Shown here: positions 51,001 to 60,800 of the stretch, piece after piece
Layout: every line of letters starts with the position of its first letter
Position numbering within the stretch: the first letter of the stretch is position 1
Source: Mesorhizobium sp. L2C084A000
Lineage (GTDB): Bacteria; Pseudomonadota; Alphaproteobacteria; Rhizobiales; Rhizobiaceae
NCBI RefSeq assembly: GCF_000502875.1
Contig: NZ_AYWX01000006.1
Span: 222,529-286,528 of the forward strand
DNA: 64,000 bases
Reading direction: 5' to 3'
Made by a program: the position numbers and the translations under genes
Notes under the pieces: model-generated
The model's input: the letters and a program-made list of their open reading frames with translations, nothing else
Told to the model about the DNA's origin: nothing
The model's database searches: none

Positions 51001-52290
51001 TTACTTGAACACCTTGTCCGGCGCGTCGAGGCTATCGGACCCTTCGAAGGCGATGGTGCTGAGCTTCAAGGAGCCGACGGCGCGCTCAATCGACTTGGTC
51101 TGATCGATCAGCGCATCGATCGCCGCCTGCACGGTGGCGTTGCCCTCAATGTTGCCCTCGGCGATCTGCTGGTCATAGGCCTCGCCGGCCAGTGCACGCG
51201 CCTTGATCGCCTCCATCTTGGCGACCGAAACATCGAGCTTGTCAGACAGTTCCTTGTCGATCGCCGGATCGGCCGCCTTCACCATATCGGCCACCGAGGG
51301 ACCCGAAACGACGGTGCCGTCGAGACGCGTGTAGCTCGCATGATAGGCCGCGCGAATGCCGATGGCGTCGTAGAGATGCGAATTGTACGTGTTGTCGGAG
51401 AAGCAATCGTGCTCCTCTTCCGGATCATGCAGCAGCAGGCCGAGCTTCATGCGCTCGCCGGCCAGTTCGCCGTAGGACAGCGAGCCCATGCCGGTGAAGA
51501 TGGTCGAGATCGCCGTGTTCGGCTCGCCATCGACGAGAGCCTTGCGGGCGGCGCCGTCTTCCTTCCAGTTGCCGACCATCTCCTGAAGATCCGAAACCAG
51601 AAGGTCGCTGGCCGATTTCAGATACTCGGCGCGGCGATCGCAATTGCCGCCGGTGCAGTTCTGGAGGTCGTAGTCGGTATAGGGGCGCTCGCCGGCACCC
51701 GGCCCGGTGCCATGCAGGTCCTGGCCCCAGAGCAGGAATTCGATGGCGTGGTAGCCGGTGGCGACATTGGCCTCGATGCCGCCGGCTCCCTGCAGCGTGC
51801 CGGAGAGGAATTCCGGCGAAAGCTTCGATGCATCGACCTTCTTGCCGTTGATCTCGATCTCCTTGTTGGCGATCACATTGGCCGTGTAGAGCGCATTCGC
51901 GTCCGATTCGGTGCCGTAGCTCTTGGCGACGTAGTCGATCAAACCTTCATCCAGCGGCCAGGAATTCACCTTGCCTTCCCAGTCGTCGACGATCTTGTTG
52001 CCGAAGCGGTAGACCTCGGTCTGCTGGTAGGGAACGCGCGATGCCTTCCAGGCGTCACGGGCAGCGTTGAGGGTTTCCGCCGATGGCGTGGCGAGCAGCG
52101 CGTCGACCGCCTTGTCGAGCGCCTGCGCGGTGGTCAGCGAATCCTCATATTTGGCGAGCGCGATGTCGGAATAGGTCTTGATGACGGCCTTTGCATCGGT
52201 TTCCGCCTTTGCCGGCAACACGAATACCGCCGCCGTCAGCAGGGCAGTGGCGCCGATCGCCGCAAGCCTGCTGCCATATCGTGCTGTCAT
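51001..52290 (-). CDS. IrpA-type imelysin, iron-regulated periplasmic protein
   Basis: This 429-residue protein has a signal peptide ending near PAKA (residue 29) and an imelysin (M75) domain with the GxHxxE motif intact in GYHAIEFLLWGQD (Gly179, His181, Glu184). The VPYQQTEVYRFGN and NTAISTIFTGMGSLSYGELAGERM regions are family features (the latter spans about residues 278-303). The ATG at 52290 starts the iron operon; a longer frame lacks a signal peptide at its start. An Irr box lies 253 bases upstream. Confidence 0.92.
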   Translation of the reverse strand: MTARYGSRLAAIGATALLTAAVFVLPAKAETDAKAVIKTYSDIALAKYEDSLTTAQALDKAVDALLATPSAETLNAARDAWKASRVPYQQTEVYRFGNKIVDDWEGKVNSWPLDEGLIDYVAKSYGTESDANALYTANVIANKEIEINGKKVDASKLSPEFLSGTLQGAGGIEANVATGYHAIEFLLWGQDLHGTGPGAGERPYTDYDLQNCTGGNCDRRAEYLKSASDLLVSDLQEMVGNWKEDGAARKALVDGEPNTAISTIFTGMGSLSYGELAGERMKLGLLLHDPEEEHDCFSDNTYNSHLYDAIGIRAAYHASYTRLDGTVVSGPSVADMVKAADPAIDKELSDKLDVSVAKMEAIKARALAGEAYDQQIAEGNIEGNATVQAAIDALIDQTKSIERAVGSLKLSTIAFEGSDSLDAPDKVFK

Positions 52291-52542
52291 AATCACTCTC
52301 CAGTTTCTCGGAAATTCTGTAAACGGCGCGCACAGCAACCGGCGCCAGGCCATCTGCGGGCCATTGGGCGCAAGAGATGCCGCGCTAGCGCGCGGTTCGC
52401 GGAAGAAAGACACCAAAATGCCTCCAATCGAAAGGGTTCAAGGCCCAGACATTAAAGGGATGCGCTGACGCGCGAGCTTCCATAAAGCTGCGACATCGTC
52501 GGATGTCAATGACAATCCGTAGGAAAAGTCAATTGAAACAAC

Positions 52543-52563
52543 AGTTTAGAATTATTCTAAACT
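52543..52563. promoter_or_regulatory. Irr-box (iron control element) in a divergent promoter region
   Basis: TTTAGAA-TTA-TTCTAAA (52545-52561) is a perfect 7-3-7 palindrome and extends two more matched bases on each side (AG/CT). It matches the ICE/Irr-box pattern known from rhizobia. The enclosing gap (52291-52723) contains no gene. A candidate minus-strand promoter for the imelysin operon is TTGACA (52509-52504) with TTTATG 17 bases on. For the flavoprotein gene, TTGAAA at 52533 would overlap the palindrome. Confidence 0.8.
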
Positions 52564-52723
52564 ACGACTGTCAACTTATGCGTCTTTCTGCACCGGTCTT
52601 GCCGTTGAACTGTACGATTGACAGCTGCCATTCCGGGTGCGACCCGCAAAAGCTCTCTTGCGGCGGCACCAGACAATTGCCACTTGGCGAGACATCCTAG
52701 GATAGAAGCGGGATTGGAATGCG

Positions 52724-53977
52724 ATGAAGAACGGTGTGGTCATTGTCGGCGCGGGTCATGCGGGCGTGCAAGCGGCCGCCAGTCTGCGCGAAGACGGCTA
52801 TGACGGGCCGGTGATCCTCGTCGGGGATGAGGACGAACTTCCCTATCACAAGCCGCCGCTGTCGAAGACTTTCATCAAGGATGCCGAGGCCAAGCCGCAA
52901 CCCTTGCGCGGCGAGGCCTTTTACACCGGCAGCGCCATCGATTACCGGCCTGGCGTCAGGATCGATCGGATCGATACCCGACGCCGCAGTTTGGATATTG
53001 CCGGCGGTGGTGCGCTGGCCTTTGACCATCTGATCCTGGCGACAGGCTCGCGCCCGCGCACGCTGCCGCTGCCCGGTGCCGACCTGTCCGGTGTGCTGTC
53101 GCTGCGCTCGCTGGCCGATGCGCGGCTGATCCGCGACCTCAGCGCGCAAAGCGACGAAATCGTCATCCTCGGCGGCGGTTTCATCGGGTTGGAGATAGCA
53201 GCCACACTGCGGGCCACCGGCCGCACGGTGACAGTGGTGGAGGCCGTGGACCGGCTACTCGGCCGCGCCGTGGCGCCGGTGGTGGCGAGCCACGTCCGGC
53301 AACGGCTGGAAGCGACAGGCGTGCGCATTCTCACCGGCACCTCGATCGCCAGGCTCGATGGCGAAAACGGTCATGTCACGGCCGCCATCACCTCGTCAGG
53401 CGAAAGGCTGCCGGCGCGCATGGTCATCGTCGGCATTGGTGCCATGCCGAATGTCGAACTGGCGCAGTCTGCAGGCCTCGGCATCGCCAACGGCATCCGC
53501 GTCGATCATCAGATGCGCACGTCGATGCCGGAGATTCTCGCCATTGGCGATGCTGCCTCCTACCGTCACTGGTTCACCGGCGGCGACGTGCGGCTGGAAT
53601 CGGTGCAGAACGCCACCGATCAGGCGCGGCTTGCCGCGCGCACGATATCAGGCCACACCGACGCCTATTCGGCGGTGCCATGGTTCTGGTCGGACATCGG
53701 CGACATGAAATTGCAGATGGTCGGCCTGACCGCCGGCGGCGACAGCCATGTCGTGCTGGGCGACCTGCCCGAAAACAAATTCTCGATCTACCACTATGCC
53801 GGCGACCGGCTGCTCGGCATCGAATCGGTCAACCGCCCCGGCGACCACATGCTTGGCCGCAAGATGCTCGGCGCCGGCTTTTCGCCGACGCAGGAAACGG
53901 TTGCTGAGGGACCTGACGGTTTGAAGGCGGCGCTGGCCGCGTTTCAGCAGGATGAGCCTGCCAGGGCTGCGGGCTAG
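52724..53977 (+). CDS. FAD-dependent ferredoxin-reductase-like protein
   Basis: This 417-residue flavoprotein has an N-terminal FAD site VVIVGAGHAGVQAAASL, an NAD(P)H site IVILGGGFIGLEIAATL near 142-158, the ATG-type motif LILATGSRP, and a C-terminal reductase dimerisation domain. It resembles the putidaredoxin/rhodocoxin reductase class, which passes electrons from NAD(P)H to [2Fe-2S] ferredoxins. It is divergent from the iron operon that encodes the [2Fe-2S] protein Bfd, which makes it a candidate Bfd reductase, by inference. Confidence 0.88.
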   Translation: MKNGVVIVGAGHAGVQAAASLREDGYDGPVILVGDEDELPYHKPPLSKTFIKDAEAKPQPLRGEAFYTGSAIDYRPGVRIDRIDTRRRSLDIAGGGALAFDHLILATGSRPRTLPLPGADLSGVLSLRSLADARLIRDLSAQSDEIVILGGGFIGLEIAATLRATGRTVTVVEAVDRLLGRAVAPVVASHVRQRLEATGVRILTGTSIARLDGENGHVTAAITSSGERLPARMVIVGIGAMPNVELAQSAGLGIANGIRVDHQMRTSMPEILAIGDAASYRHWFTGGDVRLESVQNATDQARLAARTISGHTDAYSAVPWFWSDIGDMKLQMVGLTAGGDSHVVLGDLPENKFSIYHYAGDRLLGIESVNRPGDHMLGRKMLGAGFSPTQETVAEGPDGLKAALAAFQQDEPARAAG

Positions 53978-53984
53978 CCCCCGC

Positions 53985-54089
53985 TTACCCTCCCCTTGTG
54001 GGGAGGGTCGCTGCGAAGCAGCGGGGTGGGGGTCTGTGCGAGGCCCCCACCCGGACCTTCGGTCCGACCTCCCCACAGGGGGGAGGTAG
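53985..54089. repeat. GC-rich dispersed repeat between convergent genes
   Basis: The element runs from TTACCCTCCCCTTGTGGGG to CCTCCCCACAGGGGGGAGG. The ends are inverted relative to each other, and each folds on itself. An inner GGGTGGGGG/CCCCCACCC pair and a GGACCTTCGGTCC hairpin are also present. It occupies the whole gap between the flavoprotein gene and gabT and may terminate both. Confidence 0.8.
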
Positions 54090-54093
54090 AAGT

Positions 54094-55371
54094 TCAGGCG
54101 GCGCAGACTTCGCGGATCGAGCTTTCCAGGATGTCGAGTGCTTCGTTCATGACTTCGTCCTGGATGGTGATCGGCGCCAGGAAGCGGATGACGTTGCCGT
54201 AGACACCGCAGGTCAGCAGGATCAGGCCCTTGTCGAGCGCCTTCAACCGGATCGCATTGGCGATCTCGGCCGACGGCAGGCCCTTCTTGACGTCGTTGAA
54301 CTCGACCGCGTTCATGAAGCCGAGGCCTCTGATGTCGACGATCTCGGGCACGTCGTCGCGGATCGACTGCAGCCGCTGCTTCAGCCTTGCGCCCAGCGTG
54401 TTGGCGCGGTCGCACAGGTTTTCGTCCTCGATCACGTCGAGCACGGCGTGCGCGGCGGCAACGCCGATCGGGCTGCCGCCATAGGTGCCGCCGAGCCCGC
54501 CGGGCCCGGGCGCATCCATGATTTCGGCGCGGCCGGTGACCGCCGCCAGCGGGAAACCGCCGGCAAGGCTCTTGGCCATGGTGGTGATGTCGGCGGCCAC
54601 CTCATGGTGATCCATCGCAAACATCTTGCCGGTGCGGGCAAAGCCGGTCTGCACTTCGTCGGCGATCAGCAGCATGCCGTGCTGGTCGCAAAGCTTGCGC
54701 AGCGCAACCAGGAAGTCACGCGGCGCGTCGTAGAAGCCGCCCTCGCCCTGAACCGGCTCGATGATGATGGCGGCGACGCGGGCCGGATCGACATCGGCCT
54801 TGAACAGCCGGTCGAGCGCCGCCAGCGAGTCGGCGACCGAGACACCGTGCAGCGGCACCGGGAACGGCGCATGATAGACATCGCCCGGCATGGCGCCGAA
54901 GCCGACCTTGTAGGGCACGACCTTGCCGGTCAGTGCCATGCCCATGAAGGTGCGGCCATGGAAACCGCCGGCGAAGGCGATGACCGCCTGACGGCCGGTG
55001 GCATTGCGGGCGATCTTGATGGCGTTCTCTACCGCCTCCGCCCCGGTGGTGACGAAGATCGTCTTCTTCTCGAACTTGCCGGGCAGCATGCCGTTCAGCC
55101 GTTCGGCCAGGCGCACATAGCTCTCATAGGGCACCACCTGGTGGCAGGTGTGGGTGAAGCGGTCGAGTTGTGCCTTGACCGCTTCGATCACCCTGGGATG
55201 GCGATGCCCGGTGTTGACGACGGCGATGCCCGACGAGAAATCGATATAGCGACGCCCCTCGACATCCCAGATTTCCGAATTTTCAGCCCGGTCGGCATAG
55301 ATCTGCGTGGTCATGCCGACACCGCGGGAAATCGATTGGTTCTTGCGTTCGGAAATGGCTGAATTCTTCAT
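54094..55371 (-). CDS. gabT: 4-aminobutyrate aminotransferase (class III PLP enzyme)
   Basis: GabT moves the amino group of GABA to 2-oxoglutarate, giving succinate semialdehyde. The 425-residue protein has TTGAEAVENAIKIAR, the IIEPVQGEGGF segment, the PLP-binding DEVQTGFARTG and the Schiff-base Lys in MAKSLAGGFPLAAVTG. ATG 55371 has GAGGGA upstream; GTG 55383 is a weaker alternative. No succinate semialdehyde dehydrogenase gene is adjacent. Related class III enzymes with other substrates cannot be fully excluded. Confidence 0.88.
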   Translation of the reverse strand: MKNSAISERKNQSISRGVGMTTQIYADRAENSEIWDVEGRRYIDFSSGIAVVNTGHRHPRVIEAVKAQLDRFTHTCHQVVPYESYVRLAERLNGMLPGKFEKKTIFVTTGAEAVENAIKIARNATGRQAVIAFAGGFHGRTFMGMALTGKVVPYKVGFGAMPGDVYHAPFPVPLHGVSVADSLAALDRLFKADVDPARVAAIIIEPVQGEGGFYDAPRDFLVALRKLCDQHGMLLIADEVQTGFARTGKMFAMDHHEVAADITTMAKSLAGGFPLAAVTGRAEIMDAPGPGGLGGTYGGSPIGVAAAHAVLDVIEDENLCDRANTLGARLKQRLQSIRDDVPEIVDIRGLGFMNAVEFNDVKKGLPSAEIANAIRLKALDKGLILLTCGVYGNVIRFLAPITIQDEVMNEALDILESSIREVCAA

Positions 55372-55613
55372 CGTATCCCTCACCGGGCCGGCGCCCGTCC
55401 TGTTTGATGCCGTTGAGACATCTTCTGACCTTATTTCACGTTTTCCTCAAGTCGGCACCACCGGCAGGCGATTGGGCCTGCGGTGGGCAGATCCCGGCGC
55501 TTAACCAGTCAGGCGATACACGTACGAGACCGGTTTCCTTTTCCCGGGGATCGACTATCCTCTGGATGTCCACGAGGCATCGCGACCAGCGAGCCGCCGC
55601 GGCGGGGGAGCCC

Positions 55614-56753
55614 ATGAGCAGGAACGTGACTTCGCCCGTCTCGCAGCCGTCGGTCCAAGCTCCCGGTCTTTTGTCTTTTCCAGCCGCCCCGGCGCTTTTC
55701 GCCTGCACGGCTGCGCTGCTTTTGGTCGGCTGCCAGAAGCAGGAAGCGGTGGACAAGAAACTGCAGATCATGGTGCGCACCGAAACGGTGGCGATGGCCG
55801 ACTATGCGCCAAGGACCTCGCTGACCGGGGTGATCGCGGCGCGTACGCTGAACAATCTGTCGTTCCGGGTCGGCGGTCGCGTCGCCGAACGGTTTGTCGA
55901 TGTCGGCCAGCATGTCGATCAAGGCACGGTGCTTGCCCGGATCGATCCGCAGGAGCAGGAATCCGATTTGCGCTCGGCGCAGGCCGATCTCGACGCGGCA
56001 CAGGCGCAATTGACCCAGTCCGCCGCCGCCTTCGAACGGCAGAAGACGCTGCTCGCCCAGGGTTTCACCACCAGGCGCGATTATGACGCCGCGGACCAGG
56101 CCCTGAAGATGGCACAAGGCAGCGTCGATGCCGCGCAGAGCGCTTTCTCCAACGCCCAGCAAAACCTGTCCTTCACCGAACTCAAGGCCGGTGCCGCCGG
56201 CGTGATTACCGCCCGCCAAGTCGAAACCGGCCAAGTGGTGCAAGCCGCGCAAACCGTCTTCACCGTCGCCGAGGACGGGGACCGCGACGCGGTATTCAAC
56301 GTGCAGGAGACGCTGATCGCCAAGACACCGGCATCGCCTGCGGTGACGATCACGCTGTTGTCCGATCCGCAGGTCAGGGCGACGGGCAAGGTCCGCGAAA
56401 TCTCGCCTGCGGTCGACCCGGCTTCGGGCTCGATCCGGGTCAAAGTCGCCATTCCCGACACGCCCGCCGGCATGCCGCTGGGGGCAGCCGTCATCGGCTC
56501 GGTAAGCGCCAAACCGGCGAAGGCGATCCTGCTGCCTTGGCAGGCGCTGACGTCCAGCGGCGGCAAGCCGGCGGTCTGGATCGTCGATCCCTCGACCAAG
56601 GCGGTGACGATGGCGCCGGTCGAAGTGCTGGCGTTCAATTCGGGCACGGTCGTGATCGCCAAGGGGCTGGACGCGGGCCAGAGCGTCGTCACCGCTGGAG
56701 GACAGCTGCTCAGCCCTGGACAGACGATCGAAATATCGGGAGCGGGCCAATGA
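55614..56753 (+). CDS. RND efflux periplasmic adaptor lipoprotein (first of two)
   Basis: This 379-residue HlyD/MexA-type adaptor has a lipoprotein signal with Cys in LLLVGCQKQ. The biotinyl-lipoyl half SFRVGGRVAERFVDVGQHVDQG lies at about residues 78-99, followed by an alpha-hairpin rich in Ala and Gln, the second lipoyl half and a beta-barrel. GGGGGAG precedes ATG 55614. It is the first gene of a three-gene operon and overlaps the next start as ATGA. The start lies unusually deep in an open frame that begins at 55404. Confidence 0.88.
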   Translation: MSRNVTSPVSQPSVQAPGLLSFPAAPALFACTAALLLVGCQKQEAVDKKLQIMVRTETVAMADYAPRTSLTGVIAARTLNNLSFRVGGRVAERFVDVGQHVDQGTVLARIDPQEQESDLRSAQADLDAAQAQLTQSAAAFERQKTLLAQGFTTRRDYDAADQALKMAQGSVDAAQSAFSNAQQNLSFTELKAGAAGVITARQVETGQVVQAAQTVFTVAEDGDRDAVFNVQETLIAKTPASPAVTITLLSDPQVRATGKVREISPAVDPASGSIRVKVAIPDTPAGMPLGAAVIGSVSAKPAKAILLPWQALTSSGGKPAVWIVDPSTKAVTMAPVEVLAFNSGTVVIAKGLDAGQSVVTAGGQLLSPGQTIEISGAGQ

Positions 56754-57829
56754 GCCGAACGCCACGCATCCTGCTCGGCGTGCTCATGCTCGGCGCGCTG
56801 GCATCCTGCTCCAAGTCGGAGGAAAAGCCGCCAGAGATCATCCGACCGGTGCTGTCGATGGTGATCGAGCCGCGCACCACGCAAATCTTCGGTTTTGCCG
56901 GATCCGTCGAACCGCAGGTCAGCGCCGACCTGGCCTTCCGCCTGCTTGGGCGGGTCGTCTCGCGCGACGTCCAGGTCGGCGACATCGTCAGCAAGGGCAC
57001 GACGATAGCGGCACTCGATCCGACCGCGCTGGAGTTGGGCCTCCAGGCGGCCAAGGCGGAACTGTCCAATGCCGAGGCGCAGCTCGCCAACGCCGCCGCC
57101 AGCGAGGAACGGCAGCGCCAGTTGCTCGCCTCGGCCAACGCCACGCAAGCTGTCTTCGATGCCGCGCAGCAGGCGCGCAAAGCTGCGGAGGCAGGTGTCG
57201 AGCGGGCCAAGGCTTCGCTTGCCAAATCGCAGGAGCAGCTCGGCTATGCCAGGCTGTTCTCTGATTTCGACGGTGTCGTCACCGCGGTGGGCGCCGAAGT
57301 TGGCCAGACGGTCTCGCCCGGCCAGACCATCGTCACCGTGGCGCGTTCGGACCTGCGCGAGGCGGTGGTCGACATTCCCGATCAATTGACCGGTGATCTT
57401 GAGGCCGGCACGCCCTTCCAGGTGATCCTGCAGTCGCTGCCGACGATCCAGACCGGGGCCAAGCTGCGCGAGATCGCACCGCAATCCGAGGGCTCGACCC
57501 GCACGCGGCGCGTCAAGCTGACGCTCACGGATCCGCCACAGGCCTTCCGGCTCGGCTCGACGGTGACGGCGACCCGCGTGACCAAGGTGGCACCGACGAT
57601 CGAACTGCCGATGTCGGCGCTGTTCGAAAAGAACGGTTCCGCGAAAGTGTGGATCGTCGACCCGCAGACATCCAGCGTGAACGCACGCGACATCAAGATC
57701 GCGTCGAAGAATGGCGTTATCTTCACCGTGGCCGAAGGGCTTGACGCGGGCATGCGTGTCGTCACGGCGGGCGTCCACAGCCTGAGCGAAGGCCAGAAGG
57801 TGAAAGTGCTCGAGGGAGGCGCCTCATGA
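56750..57829 (+). CDS. RND efflux periplasmic adaptor lipoprotein (second of two)
   Basis: This 359-residue adaptor has the same layout as its upstream neighbour. It has a lipobox with Cys in LGALASCSKSE, lipoyl half LAFRLLGRVVSRDVQVGD, an alpha-hairpin (ELSNAEAQLANAAASEERQ) and a beta-barrel ending near KVLEGGAS. Its start and stop both form ATGA overlaps, so the three genes are tightly coupled. Two different adaptors with one pump suggest a hetero-oligomeric adaptor ring, as proposed for some RND systems. Confidence 0.88.
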   Translation: MSRTPRILLGVLMLGALASCSKSEEKPPEIIRPVLSMVIEPRTTQIFGFAGSVEPQVSADLAFRLLGRVVSRDVQVGDIVSKGTTIAALDPTALELGLQAAKAELSNAEAQLANAAASEERQRQLLASANATQAVFDAAQQARKAAEAGVERAKASLAKSQEQLGYARLFSDFDGVVTAVGAEVGQTVSPGQTIVTVARSDLREAVVDIPDQLTGDLEAGTPFQVILQSLPTIQTGAKLREIAPQSEGSTRTRRVKLTLTDPPQAFRLGSTVTATRVTKVAPTIELPMSALFEKNGSAKVWIVDPQTSSVNARDIKIASKNGVIFTVAEGLDAGMRVVTAGVHSLSEGQKVKVLEGGAS

Positions 57830-60800
57830 AAGGCTTCAATCTCTCCGACTGGGCGCTCAACCACCGCTCCATGGTCTGGTATTTCATGCTGGTCTTCGTC
57901 GTGGCTGGCGTGTTCTCCTACCTCAATCTCGGCCGTGAAGAAGACCCCAACTTCACCATCAAGACGATGATCATCCAGGCCAACTGGCCGGGCGCCTCGG
58001 TCAAGGAAACCGTGCAGCAGGTGACCGACCGTATCGAGAAGAAACTCGAGGAACTCGACAGCCTCGACTACACCAAGTCCGTCACCACGGCCGGCCAGAC
58101 CGTCATCTTCGTCAACCTGAAGGACACCACCAAGGCACGCGATGTCGTGCCGAACTGGATTCAGGTGCGCAACATGGTCAACGACATCGGGGCGCAGTTT
58201 CCGCAGGGGGTGCAGGGACCGTTCTTCAACGACCGCTTCGGCGACGTCTATGGCAACATCTACGCCTTCACATCGGACGGGCTGACGCCGCGCCAGTTGC
58301 GCGACTATGTCGAGGACGCCAGAACAAAAATCCTGACCGTGCCCAACGCCGGCAAGGTCGACCTGGTCGGCGCCCAGGACGAGGCGATCTATCTCGAATT
58401 CTCGACCCGCCAGATCGCCGCCCTCGGCCTCAACCAGCAAGCGATCGTGGCGAGCCTGCAGGCGCAGAACGCGATTACGCCGTCCGGCGTCATTCAGTCC
58501 GGGCCGGAGCGCATCAGCGTGCGTGTCGGCGGGCAGTTCACCTCCGAGGACAGCCTGCGCGCCATCAATCTGCGCGTCAATGACCGCTTCTTCCGCCTCA
58601 GCGACGTGGCGACGATCACGCGCGGCTATGTCGATCCTCCTACGGCGCTATTCCGCTTCAACGGCCAGGACGCGATCGGGCTCGCCATCGGCATGAAACC
58701 CAACGCCAACCTGCTCGAATTCGGCGAGGCGCTGCACAAGGAGATGGACAAGGTGCTGGCCGACCTGCCGGTCGGTGTCGGCGTGCATCTGGTGGCCGAC
58801 CAGCCGGTCATTGTCGAGGAGGCCGTCTCGGGCTTTACGCGCGCGCTGTTCGAGGCGGTCGCCATCGTGCTCGCGGTGTCGTTCATCAGCCTCGGCATGC
58901 GCGCCGGCTTCGTCGTGGCGCTGTCGATCCCGCTGGTGCTGGCCATCACCTTCACGGTCATGGCCTATCTCGGCATTTCGCTGCAGCGTATTTCCCTGGG
59001 TGCGCTGATCATCGCGCTCGGGCTTCTGGTCGACGACGCGATGATCGCGGTCGAGATGATGGTGGCGCGGCTGGAGGTCGGCGACAATCTGCGCAAGGCG
59101 GCGACCTATGTCTACACATCGACCGCCTTTCCGATGCTGACCGGTACGCTGGTGACGGTCGCCGGCTTCATCCCGATCGGCCTCAACAACAGCGCCGCCG
59201 GCGAATATACCTTCACCCTGTTCGTGGTCATCGCCGTTTCGCTGCTGGTGTCATGGGTCGTGGCGGTGCTGTTTGCGCCACTGCTCGGCGTCACCATCCT
59301 GCCGGCGACGATGAAAACCAAGCATCACGACCAGCCCGGCCGCTTCACCTCGCTTTTCCGGCGCGTGCTTGTCGGCTCGGTGCGCCATCACTGGCTGACC
59401 ATCATCGTCACCGTGCTTTTGTTTGCCGGCTCGATCGCCGGCTTCGGGCTGGTGCAGCAGCAGTTCTTTCCGCCATCGGACCGGCCGGAGCTGATCGTCG
59501 ACTGGAACCTGCCGCAGAATGCCTCGATCGCCGATACGCGCGACCAGATGGAGCGGTTCGAGCAGCGGGCGCTGGTCGGCAATCCCGACATCGACCATTT
59601 TTCGTCCTATATCGGCCAGGGCGCGGTGCGTTTCGTGCTCGCCTATGACGTGCAGCCGGCCAACCCCTATTTCGGCCAGACCGTCATCGTCACCAAGAGC
59701 ATCGCGGCCCGCAACCGGGTCAAGCCGGCGCTTGAAAAACTGCTGCGCGAGGAGTTCGTCGGCACCGACGCCTTCGTCAAGCCGCTCGAACTCGGGCCCC
59801 CGGTCGGCCGCCCGGTGCAGTATCGCATCGGCGGTCCCGACATCCAGACGGTGCGCGAACTGGCGCAGCAATTCGCCGGTGTCATCTCCGCCAATCCGAA
59901 GCTAGCCGCGCCGACCTTCGACTGGAACGAGCCGCAGCGTGTGCTGAGGGTCGACGTGCTACAGGACAAGGCACGCCAGCTCGGTATCACCTCCTCCGAC
60001 ATCGCCAGCGCGCTGAACAGTACGGTCGGCGGCGCCACCATCACGCAGGTGCGCGACGCCACCTATCTGATCAATGTCGTGGCGCGCTCGCGTGGGTCCG
60101 AACGCGGCTCGATCGAAACGTTGCAGAACATGCAGCTGCCGACCAGTACCGGCGAGGCGATCCCGCTCGCGGCCGTCGCCAACTTCCGCTACGATCTGGA
60201 GCAGCCAACGGTGTGGCGACGCGACCGCATCCCGACCATCACCGTGCGCGCCGGACTGGTCGGCGACGTGCTGCCGGCCACCGTCGTCAACGAATTGAAG
60301 CCCTCGGTCGACGCCTTCACCGCCAACCTGCCGCCGGGCTATTCGATCGCTACCGCCGGCTCGGTCGAGGAGAGTGCCAAAAGCCAAGGACCGATCGCCG
60401 CCGTCGTGCCGTTGATGCTGTTCGTCATGGCGACGATCCTGATGGTGCAATTGCAGAGTTTCCAGCGCCTGTTCCTGGTGGTGGCGGTGGCGCCGCTCGG
60501 CCTGATCGGCGTTGTGGCGGCCCTTGTGCCGAGCGGCGCGCCGCTCGGCTTCGTCGCCATCCTCGGGGTGCTGGCGCTGATCGGCATCCTGATCCGCAAC
60601 TCGGTCATCCTGATCGTGCAGATCGAGGATCTCGTCCGAGAAGGCAAGGACCGCTGGGCGGCCGTCATCGAGGCGACGGAACACAGGATGCGCCCGATCG
60701 CGCTGACGGCGGCCGCCGCCAGCCTGGCGCTGATCCCGATCGCGCGCGAAGTGTTCTGGGGCCCGATGGCCTATGCCATGATGGGCGGCATCATTGCCGG

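Noticed and set aside
56081..57778. 565-codon minus-strand open frame
   Set aside because: It is antisense to the two adaptor genes, which have clear lipoboxes, ATGA overlaps and domain signatures.
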